A DNA stretch of 17,606 nt, taken from NCBI GenBank assembly GCA_017880945.1, contig JADGRM010000011.1:1-17606 (forward strand), given 5' to 3'. A program made the position numbers and the translations under genes. This document shows, one piece after another, positions 1 to 7,922 of the stretch (the first letter of the stretch is position 1; each line of letters starts with the position of its first letter). Under the pieces are notes generated by a model, which was not told where the DNA came from, made no database searches, and worked only from the letters and a program-made list of their open reading frames with translations. Source of the DNA: Gallionella sp. (GTDB lineage Bacteria > Pseudomonadota > Gammaproteobacteria > Burkholderiales > Gallionellaceae).

Positions 1-1025
1 TCTTTGCTGCCTTGTGGTTCTAATGTGTCGAGCAGATTCAGCAACGGCTTGAGATCGATGTAACGTGAGCAAGCAGCGCGCAAATACGCCATGACCAGCG
101 GCAGGTCTTTCAGGTAGCCTTGCTTGCCGTCGCGGTGATACAGGCGCGCGAAGATGCCCAGTACCTTGAGATGGCGCTGCACGGCCATCCATTCATAATC
201 GCGGTAGAACACGGAAAAGTCCTCATGCACCGGCAGACCGGCCTTGCGCGCCTTTTCCCAATAGCGTATCAGCCAGTCAATGATTTCAGCTTCCTCCCAG
301 CGGATGTAAGCATCCTTGAACAGCGACGCGAGATCGTAGGTGATCGGGCCATACACGGCATCCTGAAAGTCGATGATGCCCGGATTGGGTTGCACGGCCA
401 CGATACGTTCCACGCGAAGCGGGCCGTTTGCGGGAGGATCGATTACCATCAGGTTGCGCGAGTGGTAGTCGCGGTGCACATAGACGTGCGGCTGGGCCAG
501 GTTGTTGGCGATGATGCGCGAGAACACCGTTTCCAGTTTGGCGTTCTGCGCGTTGCTGAGGGTGACGTTGAGATGTTTGCCGATGTACCACTCCGGAAAC
601 AGGCGCATCTCGCGCAGCAGCATGGCTTCGTCATAGGGCGGCAATTCGTTTTCGCGCGAAGCAAGCTGGATCTTGATCAACGCGTCGGTGGCTGCGCCAT
701 ACAGGCCGCGTGCCGTGTCGTGGTTCAATACTTGCAAATACGTGGTATTGCCGAGATCGGAAAGCAGCAGGAATCCCTGCGACAAATCTTGTGCATACAC
801 ATGCGGCACGTGCGTTCCGGCATCCTCAAATAATTTTGCCACGTGCAGGAAGGGGCGGCAGTCCTCGTGCTGTGGCGGGGCATCCATCACGATCAACGTG
901 CGGTTATCGAAGGTGGCGCGGAAGTAGCGGCGGAAGCTGGCATCGGCCGAAGCGGGAGCGATGGCAAATTTTTCGTTGGGGAAAAGGCTGTGCAGCCATT
1001 CGGTAAGTTGTTCCTGGCGTTGCAT
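1..1025 (-). CDS. amgK: Aminoglycoside-phosphotransferase-family sugar kinase, AmgK-like (3' end cut by window)
   Basis: The frame is open from an ATG at 1025 down to base 1, about 341 codons, with the C-terminus beyond the window. The start reads MQRQEQLTEWLHSLFP. The protein-kinase-like catalytic loop is HRDYHSRN at residues 184-191 (catalytic Asp186, Asn191), and the metal-binding DFQDA is at residues 219-223, in place of DFG. These are hallmarks of the APH/choline-kinase fold. Family knowledge: in beta- and gammaproteobacteria a gene of this kind divergent from lptD is usually AmgK, the anomeric MurNAc/GlcNAc kinase of the cytosolic cell-wall recycling route that bypasses de novo UDP-MurNAc synthesis, followed by murU (a nucleotidyltransferase). 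By inference murU would lie just left of this window. Visible length is close to the usual 340 or so, so only a few residues are missing. An uncharacterised APH-family kinase is the alternative; the CDS itself is certain. Confidence 0.85.
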   Translation of the reverse strand, partial: MQRQEQLTEWLHSLFPNEKFAIAPASADASFRRYFRATFDNRTLIVMDAPPQHEDCRPFLHVAKLFEDAGTHVPHVYAQDLSQGFLLLSDLGNTTYLQVLNHDTARGLYGAATDALIKIQLASRENELPPYDEAMLLREMRLFPEWYIGKHLNVTLSNAQNAKLETVFSRIIANNLAQPHVYVHRDYHSRNLMVIDPPANGPLRVERIVAVQPNPGIIDFQDAVYGPITYDLASLFKDAYIRWEEAEIIDWLIRYWEKARKAGLPVHEDFSVFYRDYEWMAVQRHLKVLGIFARLYHRDGKQGYLKDLPLVMAYLRAACSRYIDLKPLLNLLDTLEPQGSK

Positions 1026-1094
1026 GTTGGGCTCTTAAATGCACTTGATGTTAAACTGCCGAGAGTTTATCACCTTACTATATTGCTGCGCGTT
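1026..1094. promoter_or_regulatory. Divergent amgK/lptD intergenic region
   Basis: Only 69 bases separate the two divergent start codons, so promoters for both the kinase and the lptD operon must lie here or inside the coding regions. It is AT-richer than its flanks, with TTAAAT near 1035, TTGATG at 1045 and TACTATATT at 1076-1084. The spacings do not give a convincing -35/-10 pair, and no good Shine-Dalgarno precedes lptD. I assign the region, not particular boxes. Confidence 0.4.
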
Positions 1095-3356
1095 ATGCGG
1101 TTTCGCCATAAATTCCTCGCCATACTGCTGCTGTGTTTCTTCGCGCAATATTCTTGCGCGGGCGAGAACTTGCCCGAGTTGCGCACGGATCAGAATCCGC
1201 CGGCCATGACCGCTGCCAATCCTGAAGCGCCAGCCGTTATCGAGGCAGACAGCCTGGTGGGTCAAAAGGAAAACCAGATCGAGGCGACTGGCGATGCGAC
1301 GATACGCCAGGGCGGCCAGTCGATTCGCGCGGACCATATGCTTTATCAGCAGAGCTCGCGCGAAGTGGATGCGCAGGGCTCGGTCGTGTTGGAACAAGAC
1401 GGCAATACGATGAGCGGGCCACACCTGCAATTCAATCTGGATAACAGTGTTGGCAAGATGGAGCAACCGCAATTCTATTTGAAGGAAAATGGTGCTCGCG
1501 GTTCGGCGGACCTGCTGCACATTCAGGATCGCCAGCATTACACACTGGATAATGCCACTTACACTACTTGTCCGGCGGGGAATCAGGATTGGTTTTTGAA
1601 AATGGGTACACTGGAGATTGACCGTACCCGGCAGATCGGTACAGCCTGGGGCGCATCAGTCGAGTTTAAAGGTGTTCCGATCTTGTATTCGCCGTGGATG
1701 GACTTCCCTCTCAATAACCAGAACAAGTCCGGATTCCTGGCCCCGATTTTTGGCGGAACGGTCAGTAGTGGTTACCAGGTGACGCTGCCATATTACTGGA
1801 ATATCGCACCGAATCTTGATGCGACGATTACACCGAGCGAGATGACCAAGCGCGGCTTGATGCTTAGCAACGAGTTTCGTTATCTGGAGCCCGGTTATCG
1901 CGGTGAGTTGAATGTGGATGTGCTTCCCAACGACGCACTAGCGAATCATAGTCGTAAGCTTTTCTCGTTAAAACATGATCAGACACTGGCGAACCATTTG
2001 AATGGCTATGTGAATTTCACCCGTGTTGGGGACAATAGCTATTTCCGCGATTTGGGCGAAGCGGTGAATGCCACTTCACAGGTCAACTTGTTGCAAGAGG
2101 GCGGGCTTAACTTTGCAGCAGGCGAGTGGACGTCTACCCTGCGCGTACAACGCTACCAGACCCTGCAAGATCCCGCCGCACCTATCGTTGAGCCTTATGC
2201 GCGTTTGCCGCAATTGACTATCGGAACGCAACAAAATCATTCCGGCGTGAATCTTGCCTTCGCCGGTGAATATGTGGATTTCAGTCATCCTACTGAGGTG
2301 AACGGATCGCGGACCGTACTCAACCCCAGCGTTAGTTATCCGTTGGTAAGCGATTCCGCTTTTTACATCACACCAAAAGTGGCGTTGCACAGCACGTACT
2401 ATGCGATGGGCGCGAATAACGTCGGGGCGTTGCCGAATGCCTCGCGTACAATGCCTATTTTGAGTGTGGATAGCGGAGTTTTTTTCGAGCGTGAGTCGAA
2501 TATGTTCGGCGGTGATTATCTGCAAACTTTTGAGCCGCGCGCTTTTTATGTTTATGTGCCTTACCGGAATCAATCGGCATTGCCAAATTTTGATTCCGCA
2601 CAAGCGGATTTTAATTTTACCCAGATATTCACCGAAAATCGTTTTTCTGGCAGTGACCGGATCGGCGATGCCGATCAAATCACCTTGGCAGCCACATCGC
2701 GATTGCTGGATCAGAAGAGCGGTGCCGAACGATTGAAATTCATGTTGGGAGAGCGTTTTAGCCTGATAACGCCCCAGGTGAATCTGCCGATACCTGCCAC
2801 CACAACATCTACTACGACACCTACTACTACAACAACACCTGCTGCAAATATCGGAAGGTCTGATATTTTATTGGCGGCTTCAGGGCAAGTGTCGAGAGCA
2901 ACTTCGTTGGACAGCGAGTTGCAGTTCGATCCCAATCAATCCCATGCGCAACTCTACAACGTCGCGGCACATTACCGTCCCGAAGCGGGCAAGGTGCTCA
3001 ATCTGGGATATCGCTTTCAGCGCGGCACGCTGCGCCAAGTCGATTTTTCCACGCAATGGCCGCTGTTCAGACGTTGGGATATGGTGGGACGCTGGAATTA
3101 TTCGCTGCAGGATTCACGAACTCTGGAGGCGACTGCCGGGCTTGAGTATAATCAAAGCTGCTGGACGATGCGTCTCGTTGCGCAACATTTTGTCACCGCC
3201 ACGTTACAAACCAATACCGGTTTATTCTTGCAGCTTGAGTTGAATGACTTTATCAAAGTGGGTCCGGATCCTTTGACTATGCTCAAGCAAAGCGTGCCCG
3301 GCTATACCAAATTGAACGAAATGCCTGCCAGTAAATCCGGGCAGGTTTTGCACTGA
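1095..3356 (+). CDS. lptD: LPS-assembly protein LptD
   Basis: 753 residues from the ATG at 1095. The frame is open further upstream to 843, but that part lies antisense to the kinase and lacks a signal peptide. From 1095 the protein starts MRFRHKFLAILLLCFFAQ, a typical Sec signal, probably cut after SCA at residue 22. An LptA-like OstA N-domain (about residues 40-150, with the IEADSLVGQ and GDATIRQGG repeats) precedes a long C-terminal beta-barrel. LptD with the lipoprotein LptE inserts LPS into the outer leaflet. Mature cysteines are only C159 (TTCPAGNQDW) and C689 (QSCWTM), against four in E. coli, leaving one possible non-consecutive disulfide. A Thr-rich stretch at residues 569-581 looks like an extracellular loop insertion. 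First gene of an operon with surA, which encodes the chaperone that LptD needs; the gap to surA is 16 bases. Usual family length is about 750-800. Confidence 0.95.
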   Translation: MRFRHKFLAILLLCFFAQYSCAGENLPELRTDQNPPAMTAANPEAPAVIEADSLVGQKENQIEATGDATIRQGGQSIRADHMLYQQSSREVDAQGSVVLEQDGNTMSGPHLQFNLDNSVGKMEQPQFYLKENGARGSADLLHIQDRQHYTLDNATYTTCPAGNQDWFLKMGTLEIDRTRQIGTAWGASVEFKGVPILYSPWMDFPLNNQNKSGFLAPIFGGTVSSGYQVTLPYYWNIAPNLDATITPSEMTKRGLMLSNEFRYLEPGYRGELNVDVLPNDALANHSRKLFSLKHDQTLANHLNGYVNFTRVGDNSYFRDLGEAVNATSQVNLLQEGGLNFAAGEWTSTLRVQRYQTLQDPAAPIVEPYARLPQLTIGTQQNHSGVNLAFAGEYVDFSHPTEVNGSRTVLNPSVSYPLVSDSAFYITPKVALHSTYYAMGANNVGALPNASRTMPILSVDSGVFFERESNMFGGDYLQTFEPRAFYVYVPYRNQSALPNFDSAQADFNFTQIFTENRFSGSDRIGDADQITLAATSRLLDQKSGAERLKFMLGERFSLITPQVNLPIPATTTSTTTPTTTTTPAANIGRSDILLAASGQVSRATSLDSELQFDPNQSHAQLYNVAAHYRPEAGKVLNLGYRFQRGTLRQVDFSTQWPLFRRWDMVGRWNYSLQDSRTLEATAGLEYNQSCWTMRLVAQHFVTATLQTNTGLFLQLELNDFIKVGPDPLTMLKQSVPGYTKLNEMPASKSGQVLH

Positions 3357-3372
3357 TTATTGAAAGAAGAGA

Positions 3373-4749
3373 ATGCGAACAAAGACCCTGCTGATGTGCT
3401 GTGGATTAATCATGCTGCAAACTGCGTATGGTGCCGGTACGCCGCCCGTTAAGGACGCCAAAGCTATGCCGCCGACAAAAACCGTATTGCCTGATTCACA
3501 ACGGTCCGATCCACTACCACAAGTCGCGGTGATCGATTCAGTAGTTGCGGTGGTCAATGATGATGTGATTACCCGCCACGAGCTGGATGATCGTGTGCGC
3601 GAAGTGGTGCGCCAGTTGCAGAAACAAGATACGCCTCTGCCCGCTGCGGATGTGCTGGAAAAACAAATTCTCGAACGCATGATCAACGATATACTGCTGG
3701 CGCAATACGCCAAGGAAACCGGCGTGCGTGTGGACGATGTCCAGTTGAATCAGGCGATTACACGTATCGCCCAGCAAAATAATTTCCCGTCATTGGCTGA
3801 GTTTCGCGCCAAGCTTGAGGCGGATGGTGTGGATTTCATGAAGTTCCGTGAAGAGATCCGCGGTGAGATCATTTCCACGCGGCTGCGCGAGCGCGAAATC
3901 GAGAGCAAGCTCGTCATCAGCGATGGAGAGGTGGACAATTATCTTGCCAATAAAGCCAAGATGGGCAATGCGGGAGAGGAGTTCCATCTCGCGCACATAC
4001 TGGTGGTGGTGCCGGAACAGGCCAGCGCGGAGAAAATCCAGGCCGCGCGCGAACGCGCCGAGCAGGCGTTGAGCCAATTGAAGAGCGGCACAGATTTTGC
4101 GCAAGTGGCGGCAGGCAGTTCCGATGCCAAAGACGCGCTGAAGGGCGGTGATCTGGGTTGGCTGCCGGGAGATCGTATACCTCCGTTATTTGCGAACGAA
4201 TTGCAAAACCTGAAGCCCGGCCAAACGACTGCCGTGTTGCGCAGCCCGAGCGGTTTTCATATTCTCAAGCTGGTGGAAAAGCGCAGTGGTAATGCGCCAG
4301 TCGTGATCACCCAAACGCACGCGCGTCATATCTTGATCAAGACCAGCGAGATCGTTTCGGAAAGCGAAGCCAAGAGCCGTTTGATGGAGATCAAGCAGCG
4401 CATCGAAGGCGGTGCCGATTTTGCCGATCAGGCCAAGCGGTATTCACAGGATGGCAGCGCGCAACAAGGCGGTGATTTGGATTGGCTTTCCCCGGGACAG
4501 ACCGTTCCGGAATTCGAAGAGGCTATGAACAAGCTGAAGCCCGGACAAATGGCAGCGGTGCAATCGCAATTCGGCTGGCATCTGATCCAGGTGCTGGAGC
4601 GGCGCAATACCGATGTCAGCGAGCAACAGAAGCGCCAGCAGGCGCGTGTCGCGATAGGCACATTCAAGTCGGATGAACAGTTTCAGGACTGGCTGCGCCA
4701 GTTGCGTGACCGCGCGTTCGTTGAGTATCGTCTTGAAGAGAAAAAGTAG
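3373..4749 (+). CDS. surA: Periplasmic chaperone / peptidyl-prolyl isomerase SurA
   Basis: 458 residues. The ATG at 3373 follows a purine-rich AAGAAGAG that can serve as ribosome site. An N-terminal signal (MRTKTLLMCCGLIMLQTAYGA) is followed by the SurA N-domain (about 50-195, starting VAVVNDDVITRHELDDRV) and two parvulin-type PpiC domains. The first is about 200-302 (HLAHILVV with H205, GGDLGWL, FHILKLVEKR). The second is about 315-408 (HARHILI with H319, GGDLDWLSPG, WHLIQVLERR). A short C-terminal helix closes the chaperone module. SurA escorts unfolded outer-membrane proteins, notably LptD, across the periplasm, which explains its place directly after lptD. Length and domain order match the E. 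coli family member (about 430). The stop is 3 bases before pdxA, so the genes are very likely cotranscribed. Confidence 0.96.
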   Translation: MRTKTLLMCCGLIMLQTAYGAGTPPVKDAKAMPPTKTVLPDSQRSDPLPQVAVIDSVVAVVNDDVITRHELDDRVREVVRQLQKQDTPLPAADVLEKQILERMINDILLAQYAKETGVRVDDVQLNQAITRIAQQNNFPSLAEFRAKLEADGVDFMKFREEIRGEIISTRLREREIESKLVISDGEVDNYLANKAKMGNAGEEFHLAHILVVVPEQASAEKIQAARERAEQALSQLKSGTDFAQVAAGSSDAKDALKGGDLGWLPGDRIPPLFANELQNLKPGQTTAVLRSPSGFHILKLVEKRSGNAPVVITQTHARHILIKTSEIVSESEAKSRLMEIKQRIEGGADFADQAKRYSQDGSAQQGGDLDWLSPGQTVPEFEEAMNKLKPGQMAAVQSQFGWHLIQVLERRNTDVSEQQKRQQARVAIGTFKSDEQFQDWLRQLRDRAFVEYRLEEKK

Positions 4750-4752
4750 CCG

Positions 4753-5751
4753 GTGAATGCTGCTGTGCTTTCCGCACCCTTGGTCATTACATCTGGCGAA
4801 CCGGCAGGCATAGGCCCCGATCTATGCGTGCAGCTTGCCGTTGCACCGCCCAATATTCCCTTCGTCGTCATCGCCGATAAAAATCTGCTGCTACAGCGTG
4901 CCGCGCAACTCGGCATTGATTTGCAGGTGCAAGATTTTGCGGCAGGACAAGAACATGTCAACCAGCCCAATATCCTATCAGTGATTCATGTGCCGCTTGC
5001 TGCGGAATGTCATCCCGGTGTACTGAATGCGGCCAATAGCGGATATGTGTTGTCGATGTTGCACCGCGCCGTGCAAGGCTGCCAAGCGGGCGAGTTCTCC
5101 GGCATGGTGACGGCCCCGGTGCACAAGGCCATCATCAACGATGCGGGCATCCCCTTTACCGGACACACCGAATTTCTTGCCGAACAAACCGGCACGAAGC
5201 GGGTGGTGATGATGCTGGTCGGTGGCGGGATGCGCGTGGCATTGGCTACAACGCACCTTGCCTTGAAAGACGTACCTGCGGCGATCACCTCATCTTTGCT
5301 GGAAAACGTGCTGCGCATCATCCAGCGCGACCTGCAACGTCGCTTTGGCATCACACAGCCGCGTATTCTGGTTGCCGGATTGAATCCTCATGCGGGCGAG
5401 GGGGGTTATCTGGGGCGCGAGGAAATCGAGGTGATGATCCCTGCTCTCGACAAATTGCGCGCCGAGGGTATGAATGTCAGCGCGCCGCTGCCTGCCGATA
5501 CATTGTTCACACCGCAAATGCTGGCGCAATGCGACTGTGTGCTGAGCATGTATCACGATCAGGGTCTGCCAGTGCTGAAGCACACCAGCTTCGGGCAAGG
5601 CGTGAACGTAACGCTCGGTCTGCCCATCATCCGCACCTCGGTGGATCACGGCACGGCTCTGGATCTGGCGGGATCCGGCAAGGCCGACAGCGGCAGCATG
5701 ATCGAGGCGATCAGGTTGGCCTCGCAGATGGCGCAATATGAGCGTGCATAA
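4753..5751 (+). CDS. pdxA: 4-hydroxythreonine-4-phosphate dehydrogenase PdxA
   Basis: 332 residues from a GTG at 4753. The nearby ATG at 4757 is out of frame, and the purine-rich end of surA supplies the ribosome site. PdxA oxidises 4-phosphohydroxy-L-threonine in the DXP-dependent pyridoxal 5'-phosphate pathway, using NAD and a divalent metal. The family is recognised by TSGEPAGIGPDL near the N-terminus, MVTAPVHKAIIND and the FTGHTEFLAE segment. The three metal-ligand histidines are H168 (TTHLALKD), H213 (GLNPHAGE) and H268 (MYHDQG), a constant +2 offset from E. coli H166, H211 and H266. The C-terminal RTSVDHGTALDLAG is also typical. The 3' end overlaps rsmA by 14 bases, so the two may be translationally coupled. 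Nothing looks degenerate. Confidence 0.97.
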   Translation: MNAAVLSAPLVITSGEPAGIGPDLCVQLAVAPPNIPFVVIADKNLLLQRAAQLGIDLQVQDFAAGQEHVNQPNILSVIHVPLAAECHPGVLNAANSGYVLSMLHRAVQGCQAGEFSGMVTAPVHKAIINDAGIPFTGHTEFLAEQTGTKRVVMMLVGGGMRVALATTHLALKDVPAAITSSLLENVLRIIQRDLQRRFGITQPRILVAGLNPHAGEGGYLGREEIEVMIPALDKLRAEGMNVSAPLPADTLFTPQMLAQCDCVLSMYHDQGLPVLKHTSFGQGVNVTLGLPIIRTSVDHGTALDLAGSGKADSGSMIEAIRLASQMAQYERA

Positions 5752-6526
5752 AGCCAAGAAAAAGTTCGGCCAGAACTTCCTTGTCGATGAGCAGATTATC
5801 GCCGACATCATTGCGGCGATCCGCCCCGAGCCGGAAGACAATATGGTCGAGATCGGTCCTGGTCTGGGCGCGTTGACCCGTCCGCTGTTGAAGAAATTGA
5901 ATCATCTGCATGTGGTTGAGATCGACCGCGATATCATTGCGCGGTTGGAAAACGACTACCCGCAGGATAGTCCGAAATCGAAATTGACCATCCATGCCGG
6001 AGATGCGCTGGAGTTCGATTTTTCGACACTCGCAGCGCCGTTGCGCATCGTCGGGAACCTCCCTTACAATATCTCGTCACCTTTATTGTTTCATTTCGCA
6101 GCGTACGCCGAACGCATCACCGATATGCATTTCATGCTGCAAAACGAAGTGGTCGAACGCATGGTCGCCGAGCCTTCCACGCCAGAATACGGGCGGTTGT
6201 CGGTCATGCTGCAGTATCGTTTTTTTATGGAAAAGCTGCTCGACGTTCCGCCCGAATCCTTCCGACCAGCACCCAAGGTAAACTCCGCCATCGTGCGCAT
6301 GCTTCCGCTGCCCGCCAGTGAAATCGCAGTGCGCAACGAAAAATTGTTTGTCGCGATTGTCAGGACGGCGTTTGGGCAGCGGCGCAAAACATTGCGCAAT
6401 ACACTGCGCGGATATTTGGATGAGATAGCTTTTGAAAAGCTGGGGATCAATCCTCAATTGCGCGCCGAAAATCTGGCGGTGGCAGACTTTATCAAGGTGG
6501 CGAATTACCTTGATGAGAAGAAGTAG
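5738..6526 (+). CDS. rsmA: 16S rRNA (adenine1518-N6/adenine1519-N6)-dimethyltransferase RsmA
   Basis: 262 residues. The ATG at 5738 lies inside the end of pdxA, and the N-terminus MSVHKAKKKFGQNFLVDEQI is the standard family start, which fixes it. The SAM-binding motif I is VEIGPGLGALT (G40-G44). The catalytic motif IV is NLPY at residues 107-110, followed by NISSPLLFH. The basic C-terminal domain contains FGQRRKTLRNTL. RsmA (KsgA) dimethylates two adjacent adenines in the helix 45 loop of 16S rRNA late in small-subunit assembly; its loss gives kasugamycin resistance. It is the last gene of the lptD-surA-pdxA-rsmA run. Unlike E. coli, apaG and apaH do not follow; a convergent gloA does. Confidence 0.97.
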   Translation: MSVHKAKKKFGQNFLVDEQIIADIIAAIRPEPEDNMVEIGPGLGALTRPLLKKLNHLHVVEIDRDIIARLENDYPQDSPKSKLTIHAGDALEFDFSTLAAPLRIVGNLPYNISSPLLFHFAAYAERITDMHFMLQNEVVERMVAEPSTPEYGRLSVMLQYRFFMEKLLDVPPESFRPAPKVNSAIVRMLPLPASEIAVRNEKLFVAIVRTAFGQRRKTLRNTLRGYLDEIAFEKLGINPQLRAENLAVADFIKVANYLDEKK

Positions 6527-6544
6527 AATCTTTTCAGCTTACGC

Positions 6545-6592
6545 GGGTTAAGACAATTTCGCCGGGGGTAGACCGGCAAATACAGCTAACCC
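6545..6592. terminator. Weak hairpin(s) between convergent rsmA and gloA
   Basis: GCCGG at 6561-6565 pairs with CCGGC at 6573-6577 around a 7-base loop. TTT/AAA flank the stem through a one-base bulge. GGGTTA (6545-6550) can pair outside with TAACCC (6587-6592). No long T-run follows on either strand, so as a terminator this is modest; its place between two convergent genes is the main support. Confidence 0.35.
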
Positions 6593-6982
6593 TCAGCCCG
6601 TTTTCTTCTGGATCAATTCAATCCTGTATCCATCCGGGTCTTCGACAAAAGCGATCACTGTGTTGCCATGTTTCATGGCACCGGCTTCGCGCACTATTTT
6701 TCCTCCGCGTTGCTTGATTTTTTCACAGGCGATGTGGGCATCTTCCACTTCAATGGCGATGTGGCCATAGGCATTGCCGAGCTCATATTTTTCCACGCCC
6801 CAGTTGTGGGTGAGTTCGATCACCGCGCCGCTGGCTTCGTCGGTGTAGCCGACAAAAGCCAGCGTGAATTTGCCATCCGGGTAGTCGGTGCGGCGCAGCA
6901 ATTTCATGCCGAGTACGCCGGTATAAAAGGCAAGCGATTTTTCCAAATCGACCACGCGCAGCATGGTGTGAAGAATGCGCAT
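6593..6982 (-). CDS. gloA: Lactoylglutathione lyase (glyoxalase I)
   Basis: 129 residues on the minus strand from the ATG at 6982. The ribosome site is good: GGAGGA on the minus strand at 6994-6989. It is a single vicinal-oxygen-chelate domain. The four metal ligands sit exactly where they do in the E. coli Ni-dependent enzyme: H5 (MRILH), E56 (AVIELTHN), H74 (YGHIAIEV) and E122 (GYRIELIQ). It isomerises the methylglyoxal-glutathione hemithioacetal to S-lactoylglutathione, detoxifying methylglyoxal in the cytoplasm together with GloB. The lack of the extra segment found in the Zn-type enzymes argues for the Ni/Co class. It is monocistronic, convergent with rsmA and divergent from thiD, with which it shares the 97-base region at 6983-7079. 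Confidence 0.96.
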   Translation of the reverse strand: MRILHTMLRVVDLEKSLAFYTGVLGMKLLRRTDYPDGKFTLAFVGYTDEASGAVIELTHNWGVEKYELGNAYGHIAIEVEDAHIACEKIKQRGGKIVREAGAMKHGNTVIAFVEDPDGYRIELIQKKTG

Positions 6983-7014
6983 CAGATTTCCTCCATATTG
7001 AAATTGTCTTTGTG

Positions 7015-7088
7015 TTCGGTAGTCTCAGCAAGATGGGGTAAAATGCCAACACGTCACGCATTTTACCATTACCCACACCATGACCGAA
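7015..7088. promoter_or_regulatory. Symmetric gloA/thiD control region: 10-bp inverted repeat with a TAAAAT box on each strand
   Basis: GGTAAAATGC at 7037-7046 and its exact complement GCATTTTACC at 7058-7067 flank an 11-base spacer. Each arm contains TAAAAT (5 of 6 to the -10 consensus), one reading toward thiD (7039-7044, plus) and one toward gloA (7065-7060, minus). TTCGGT occurs 18 bases upstream of the plus box (7015-7020) and 17 bases upstream of the minus box (minus strand, 7088-7083). It is a poor -35 match but symmetric about the same centre. The layout fits overlapping divergent promoters or a dyad operator. The -10 assignment is inference. Confidence 0.45.
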
Positions 7089-7922
7089 CCGTTTCCGTTA
7101 GTAATGAGTTTTGCCGCAACCGATCCCAGCGGGGGTGCGGGTTTGCAGGCTGATCTGTTGACCATTTCCAGTATGGGTTGCCACCCGTTGTCGGTGGTGA
7201 CGGCCATCACCGTGCAGGACACCAGCGGGGTGGACGATGTGCTGCCGATAGACCCGGAATGGGTGGTGGATCAGGCGCGCGCGATGCTGGAAGATGTGCC
7301 GGTGGCAGCATTCAAGATCGGGCTGCTCGGCAGTGTGGAAAACATTGCGGCGATTGCCGAAGTATTGGCGGATTATCCCGATATTCCCCTGGTGCTGGAT
7401 CCGGTGCTGGCTTCCGGACGCGGCGACGAATTGGCGAATGACGACATGCTGGACGCGATGCGCGAGTTGTTGATTCCGCAGGCAACCATTCTTACGCCGA
7501 ACAGCATTGAGGCGCGCCGCCTCGCGATGAACGAGGATAATGAAGAGGATGATCCAACGCTGGAGGAATGCGCCAAACGTATATTGCGCATGGGTTGCGA
7601 GTATGTGCTGATCACCGGCACGCACGAACAAACGCCCAAGGTCATCAATACCCTGTACAGCGAGCGCGGGGTAGTCAGCAGCGATAGCTGGGCGCGCTTG
7701 CCGGGGATCTATCACGGCTCGGGTTGCACCTTGTCTGCCGCGATTGCCGCATTGTTGGCGCAGGGCGTGGATGTGCCGGAGGCGGTCAAAGAAGCGCAGG
7801 AATATACCTGGCAAACCTTGAATGCAGGTTTCCGTCCCGGCATGGGGCAGCATATTCCGGATCGTTTGTTTTGGGCGCGTGGTGACGAGGACGATGAACC
7901 CCAATCGGGACGGCCTAATTAA
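7080..7922 (+). CDS. thiD: Bifunctional hydroxymethylpyrimidine kinase / phosphomethylpyrimidine kinase
   Basis: 280 residues. The ATG at 7080 is followed by MTEPFPLVMSFAATDPSGGAGLQAD, the conserved ribokinase-fold start with the substrate loop SGGAG. Other signatures are FKIGLLGS, LDPVLASGRG, TPNSIEARRL and the anion-hole motif HGSGCTLSAA (H212-A221) with catalytic Cys216. ThiD phosphorylates HMP and then HMP-P to HMP-PP, the pyrimidine half of thiamine. No Shine-Dalgarno is visible before the ATG (the leader reads CATTACCCACACC), and no TPP riboswitch precedes it. The acidic C-terminal tail (GDEDDEPQ) is encoded by DNA that also holds the start of thiE; the two genes overlap by 29 bases. 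The next gene, thiE, uses the product. Confidence 0.95.
   Translation: MTEPFPLVMSFAATDPSGGAGLQADLLTISSMGCHPLSVVTAITVQDTSGVDDVLPIDPEWVVDQARAMLEDVPVAAFKIGLLGSVENIAAIAEVLADYPDIPLVLDPVLASGRGDELANDDMLDAMRELLIPQATILTPNSIEARRLAMNEDNEEDDPTLEECAKRILRMGCEYVLITGTHEQTPKVINTLYSERGVVSSDSWARLPGIYHGSGCTLSAAIAALLAQGVDVPEAVKEAQEYTWQTLNAGFRPGMGQHIPDRLFWARGDEDDEPQSGRPN

Noticed and set aside
120..833. Long plus-strand open frame opposite the kinase
   Set aside because: It is the complement of a strongly coding frame with kinase motifs, and its translation shows no recognisable domain.
843..1094. Upstream extension of the lptD frame to an ATG at 843
   Set aside because: It is antisense to the kinase gene, and the extra 84 residues place the signal peptide inside the protein; the start at 1095 gives a normal secreted N-terminus.
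6983..7079. TPP riboswitch before thiD
   Set aside because: The conserved CUGAGA and ACCUGAUC-type elements are absent, and the region is too short with the dyad inside it.
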